Source: an uncultured Massilia sp.
Lineage (GTDB): Bacteria > Pseudomonadota > Gammaproteobacteria > Burkholderiales > Burkholderiaceae
Assembly: GCA_946886065.1 (NCBI GenBank)
Contig: CAMPHU010000025.1
Span: 1-32,123, forward strand
Reading direction: 5' to 3'
Length of the DNA stretch: 32,123 bases
Part shown: positions 31,558-32,123 of the stretch, one piece after another
Layout: every line of letters begins with the position of its first letter
Numbering within the stretch: position 1 is the stretch's first letter
The notes under the pieces: generated by a model
The model's database searches: none
The model's input: the letters and a program-made list of their open reading frames with translations, nothing else
Told to the model about the DNA's origin: nothing
Made by a program: the position numbers and the translations under genes

Positions 31558-32123
31558 TCACGAGAAGATATCCGTGCCCAAGCTGCGGCGGCTGCTGCGG
31601 CGCGGCATGCTGCGCACCGACGGCACCTGCTTGCGCAGGCGGTACAGCAGCTCGCGGGTCGAGCGCTGCATGAATTCCGATTCCTCGTCCGGGTCGTCCG
31701 GCAGCTCGATGTCGGCCATCTCGCCGCTGTGGCGGAATTCCGGGAACAGCTCGAGCAGCGAACGCTCCCAGCCATCCTCGCTGGCCTTGGCCAGGTCCAC
31801 CGCCAGCGGCACGATGTCGCTGTCGCCGCTGGTCTGGGCGGTCACGTAGCGGCCCTTGGAGATGATCTCGCCGGCCACTTCCAGGATGTCCTTCGGCGCC
31901 AGCGACCACAGGATCGCGAACACGGTCGCGCCATGGTCGGTGCTTGATGCCTCGGCCAGCAGCTCGTTGCGGCGCTCCTCGTCGTCCTGGGCGTAGACCA
32001 CGCCGTGCACGTGGTTGAACAGGTTCTCGGCGATGCGTTCCGGGTCGTCCTCGATCATGTCGTCCGGCCAGGTGGCGGCGATGTAGGCCAGGCTGTCGGC
32101 CCAGGCCTTGGGCGGCACCAGCA
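31558..32123 (-). CDS. Conserved hypothetical protein, 5' end cut by the window
   Basis: At least 188 codons are visible, and the frame is open to the window edge, so the true start may lie beyond. The protein is acidic and helical, with IEDDPERIAENLFNHVHG near the N-terminus and a basic Arg/Ser-rich tail (RSMPRRSSRRSLGTDIFS) at the C-terminus. It has no membrane segment. It is coupled to the next unknown gene. I recognise no family. A GTG six bases from the edge (32118) is a possible start. Confidence 0.65.
   Translation of the reverse strand, partial: LVPPKAWADSLAYIAATWPDDMIEDDPERIAENLFNHVHGVVYAQDDEERRNELLAEASSTDHGATVFAILWSLAPKDILEVAGEIISKGRYVTAQTSGDSDIVPLAVDLAKASEDGWERSLLELFPEFRHSGEMADIELPDDPDEESEFMQRSTRELLYRLRKQVPSVRSMPRRSSRRSLGTDIFS

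Overview
The window is about 32 kb of GC-rich bacterial chromosome with densely packed genes, many of them overlapping by 1 to 4 bases. The protein set, the codon bias and the short GC-rich extragenic palindromes look betaproteobacterial. Oxalobacteraceae of the Massilia type is my best guess, inferred from protein resemblance and not from a marker gene. There is no rRNA, tRNA, insertion sequence, prophage or CRISPR array.

Layout. Positions 1-2614 hold small conserved genes: DUF1294, a Gln/Asn-rich protein, DUF3597 and a zinc-ribbon membrane protein. Positions 2750-3939 hold trpS (minus strand) and what looks like a complete tryptophan attenuator in its leader: a 17-codon leader peptide with tandem Trp codons followed by an intrinsic terminator. 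Divergent from it, 4077-6401 encodes a fusion of a GH1 glycosidase with an RmlD-like NAD(P) domain. A pair of inverted extragenic palindromes follows, then a CPA2 cation/proton antiporter (6638-8374).

Positions 8371-14988 form a polyamine/membrane cluster read outward from a 61-bp divergent region. Leftward are a membrane-embedded spermidine synthase homologue and a Tat-type FAD oxidoreductase. Rightward are DUF350, SPFH-SHOCT, a double DUF4178 zinc-ribbon protein, a 55-aa membrane peptide with a Gly-rich tail, and S-adenosylmethionine decarboxylase (speD). A CaiB-type CoA transferase follows with its own -10 box and a bidirectional terminator. Both enzymes needed to make and transfer aminopropyl groups sit among membrane-platform proteins, so the cluster probably applies polyamines at the membrane. 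The target is unknown.

Positions 16392-17837 hold three small unknown genes. Positions 17896-19973 are a LysR regulator divergent from a DmlA/TtuC-type D-malate/tartrate dehydrogenase. Positions 19955-21670 are a GlxA-type regulator divergent from an isochorismatase-like hydrolase.

Positions 21680-28402 form a 4-hydroxyproline catabolic locus: M24 peptidase, three-subunit D-hydroxyproline dehydrogenase and DapA-family deaminase in one minus-strand operon, a PAS-AraC regulator read divergently from it, and 4-hydroxyproline 2-epimerase beyond. The last enzyme of the route, 2-oxoglutarate semialdehyde dehydrogenase, is absent from the window. An AT-richer patch (about 28403-29468) carries one small membrane-anchored unknown. 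The right end is an overlapping minus-strand operon of two unknown cytoplasmic proteins and an MFS exporter, cut by the window edge.
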